Source of the DNA: CAG-791 sp964386925 | Lineage (GTDB): Bacteria; Bacillota; Clostridia; Lachnospirales; Lachnospiraceae | Length of the DNA: 15,216 nt | Assembly: GCA_964386925.1 (NCBI GenBank) | Contig: CAYLUU010000058.1 | Location: 1 to 15,216 of the forward strand | Reading direction: 5' to 3' | Shown here: piece after piece, positions 13,327-15,216 of the stretch | Layout of the letters: every line of letters begins with the position of its first letter | How positions within the stretch are numbered: position 1 is the stretch's first letter | Made by a program: the position numbers and the translations under genes | The notes under the pieces: model-generated | The model's database searches: none | What the model saw: the letters and a program-made list of their open reading frames with translations, nothing else | Told to the model about the DNA's origin: nothing

Positions 13327-13348
13327 GGGAATGAGCGAGCTCATTCCC
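13327..13348. repeat. Near-perfect palindrome after pflB
   Basis: GGGAATGAGC-GA-GCTCATTCCC is a 10-base inverted repeat with a two-base centre, 36 bases after the pflB stop. A T-run does not follow on the minus strand. It may be a 3' stabiliser of pflB mRNA or a protein site. Confidence 0.5.
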
Positions 13349-13383
13349 ACTCCGATCAGCATTGTCATCTGGTGCTGGTTTAA

Positions 13384-15216
13384 TTACATGTGATCGTGGA
13401 ACGTTCTGGAGATTACGTCTTCCTGCTGCTCTCTGGTCAGGGAGATGAACTTAACTGCATAACCAGATACGCGGATGGTGAAGTTAGCGTACTCAGGCTT
13501 CTCCGGGTGCTCCATAGCATCCAGCAGCTTCTCCTTGCCGAATACGTTTACGTTCAGGTGATGTGCACCCTGATCGAAGTATCCATCCATTACGTTAACG
13601 AGGTTGTTTGCACGCTCGTCATCGTCATGTCCCAGTGCGCCCGGGTTCATGGTCTGTGTATTGGAGATTCCATCCAGTGCCCAGTGATAAGGCAGCTTGG
13701 TCAGGGAGTTCAGGGAAGCCAGCAGGCCGCTCTGCTCTGCACCGTAGGACGGGTTAGCTCCAGGAGACAGAGGAGTCCAAGCACGACGTCCATCAGGCAT
13801 GTTGCCGGTGAACTTACCATATACAACGTTGGAAGTAATGGTAAGGATGGAAGTTGTAGGCTCAGAGTTGCGATAGGTGTGATGCTTCTTGATCTTCTCC
13901 AGGAAGGAGTGCAGCAGCCATACACCGATCTCATCAGCGCGATCATCATCGTTGCCGTACTTCGGGAAGTCGCCCTCGATCTCATAATCCTGAGCCAGGC
14001 CGTTCTCATCGCGGATAACCTTAACCTTAGCGTACTTGATTGCGCTCAGGGAGTCGATTACGTGAGAGAATCCAGCGATACCGGTTGCGAAAGTACGACG
14101 AACATCGGTATCGATGAGTGCCATCTCAGCTGCCTCATAGTAGTACTTGTCATGCATGTACTGGATGAGGTTCAGGATGTTAACGTACAGACCAGCCAGC
14201 CAATCCAGCATGATGTCGTACTTCTTCATTACTTCATCGTAGTCAAGATACTCGGAAGTAATCGGAGCGTAAGCCGGTCCAACCTGCTTGCCGTTCTTCT
14301 CATCTACGCCGCCGTTGATCGCGTACAGAAGGCACTTAGCAAGGTTTGCACGTGCGCCGAAGAACTGCATCTCCTTACCGGTCTGAGTAGCGGATACGCA
14401 GCAGCAGATGGAGTAGTCATCGCCCCATACCGGCTTCATAGCGTCATCGTTCTCATACTGGATGGAAGAAGTTGTAACAGAGATCTTAGCTGCATACTTC
14501 TTGAAGTTTGCAGGAAGCTTGCTGCTGTACAGAACAGTCAGGTTCGGCTCCGGGGAAGGTCCCATGTTCTCAAGGGTGTGCAGGAAACGATAGTCGTTCT
14601 TGGTAACCATGGAACGTCCATCCATTCCGATACCACCAACCTCAAGGGTTGCCCATACCGGGTCACCGGAGAACAGCTCGTTGTAGGACTTAATACGAGC
14701 GAACTTAACCATACGGAACTTCATGGTCATATGGTCGATGATCTCCTGAGCCTGCTCCTCGGTCAGAGTTCCGTCTGCCAGGTCACGGCTGATGTAGATA
14801 TCCAGGAAAGTGGAGATACGGCCAACGCTCATTGCTGCGCCGTTCTGGGTCTTGATGGCTGCAAGATAGCCAAAGTACAGCCACTGAGCTGCTTCCTTAG
14901 CATTCTTAGCAGGAGCGGAGATATCATAGCCATAGATCTTAGCCATCTCCTTCATGCCCTGAAGAGCACGGATCTGCTCGGTGATCTCCTCACGCAGACG
15001 AATCACATCATCTGTCATGGTTCCATCGCCGCAGTTAGCCTTGTCTTCTTCCTTCCATGCGATCAGCTGATCGATACCGTACAGAGCAACTCTTCTGTAG
15101 TCGCCAACGATACGGCCGCGGCCATAGGTATCCGGCAGACCGGTTACGATGTGGCTGCTGCGTGCTGCACGCATCTCAGGAGTATAAGCATCAAATACTG
15201 CCTGGTTGTGAGTCTT
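13384..15216 (-). CDS. pflB: Pyruvate formate-lyase, C-terminal four-fifths (cut by window edge)
   Basis: This glycyl-radical enzyme converts pyruvate and CoA to acetyl-CoA and formate in anaerobic fermentation. The open frame continues through the right edge (KTHNQAVFDAYTPEMRAARS), so the ATG at 15174 is internal. 610 residues are visible of an expected about 750. The active-site cysteines are in YSICCCVSATQTG (codons at 14398-14406), followed by the highly conserved GKEMQFFGARANLAK. The radical glycine is in IRVSGYAVKFISLT, 25 residues from the end (codon at 13462-13464). Unusually, three cysteines stand in a row where E. coli has two. It is followed by pflA, its activase. Confidence 0.97.
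   Translation of the reverse strand, partial: KTHNQAVFDAYTPEMRAARSSHIVTGLPDTYGRGRIVGDYRRVALYGIDQLIAWKEEDKANCGDGTMTDDVIRLREEITEQIRALQGMKEMAKIYGYDISAPAKNAKEAAQWLYFGYLAAIKTQNGAAMSVGRISTFLDIYISRDLADGTLTEEQAQEIIDHMTMKFRMVKFARIKSYNELFSGDPVWATLEVGGIGMDGRSMVTKNDYRFLHTLENMGPSPEPNLTVLYSSKLPANFKKYAAKISVTTSSIQYENDDAMKPVWGDDYSICCCVSATQTGKEMQFFGARANLAKCLLYAINGGVDEKNGKQVGPAYAPITSEYLDYDEVMKKYDIMLDWLAGLYVNILNLIQYMHDKYYYEAAEMALIDTDVRRTFATGIAGFSHVIDSLSAIKYAKVKVIRDENGLAQDYEIEGDFPKYGNDDDRADEIGVWLLHSFLEKIKKHHTYRNSEPTTSILTITSNVVYGKFTGNMPDGRRAWTPLSPGANPSYGAEQSGLLASLNSLTKLPYHWALDGISNTQTMNPGALGHDDDERANNLVNVMDGYFDQGAHHLNVNVFGKEKLLDAMEHPEKPEYANFTIRVSGYAVKFISLTREQQEDVISRTFHDHM

Overview
The window looks like chromosomal DNA from an anaerobic Gram-positive bacterium of the Clostridia, most likely Lachnospiraceae or a close relative. 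The evidence is a type III glutamine synthetase, a short-form asparagine synthetase, a pyruvate formate-lyase/activase pair, strong AGGAGG-type ribosome binding sites, and TTGACA/TATAAT-type promoters. The genus cannot be read from the sequence alone. Both edges cut genes: glnN at the left and pflB at the right.

Positions 1-3004 hold a divergent nitrogen-assimilation pair. glnN (minus) makes glutamine and asnB (plus) uses glutamine to make asparagine. Each has a TTGACA promoter, and each has a long stem-loop beginning within about a dozen bases of the predicted transcript start, followed by a U-rich run. This suggests that both are controlled by premature termination or by 5' RNA structure. 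Two copies of a CGCTTTTGTA..CAAT element lie between the promoters. A cluster of hairpins follows asnB.

Positions 3242-7936 look like an acquired block. A compact YefM/YoeB-type toxin-antitoxin operon (plus) with its own promoter and overlapping palindrome converges on a visibly AT-richer three-gene operon (minus). That operon encodes an 852-residue membrane-anchored extracytoplasmic protein with an internal duplication, then two small anchored proteins that look like distant paralogues of DUF4230 type. The genes are packed with gaps of 1-4 bases. I do not recognise a described function for this trio. It is the best candidate in the window for an undescribed system.

Positions 8342-9973 hold a small Mor-like HTH protein, a Ser/Asp-rich lipoprotein, and a short remnant of a LacI/periplasmic-binding-protein-like sensor gene. 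Positions 9980-12365 hold a divergent AraC-family regulator and MFS transporter (probably a solute-responsive uptake locus), closed by a strong bidirectional terminator. Positions 12443-15216 hold pflB-pflA (minus), separated by two hairpins, one of them terminator-like, that probably set unequal expression of enzyme and activase. No tRNA, rRNA, CRISPR array or insertion sequence was seen.
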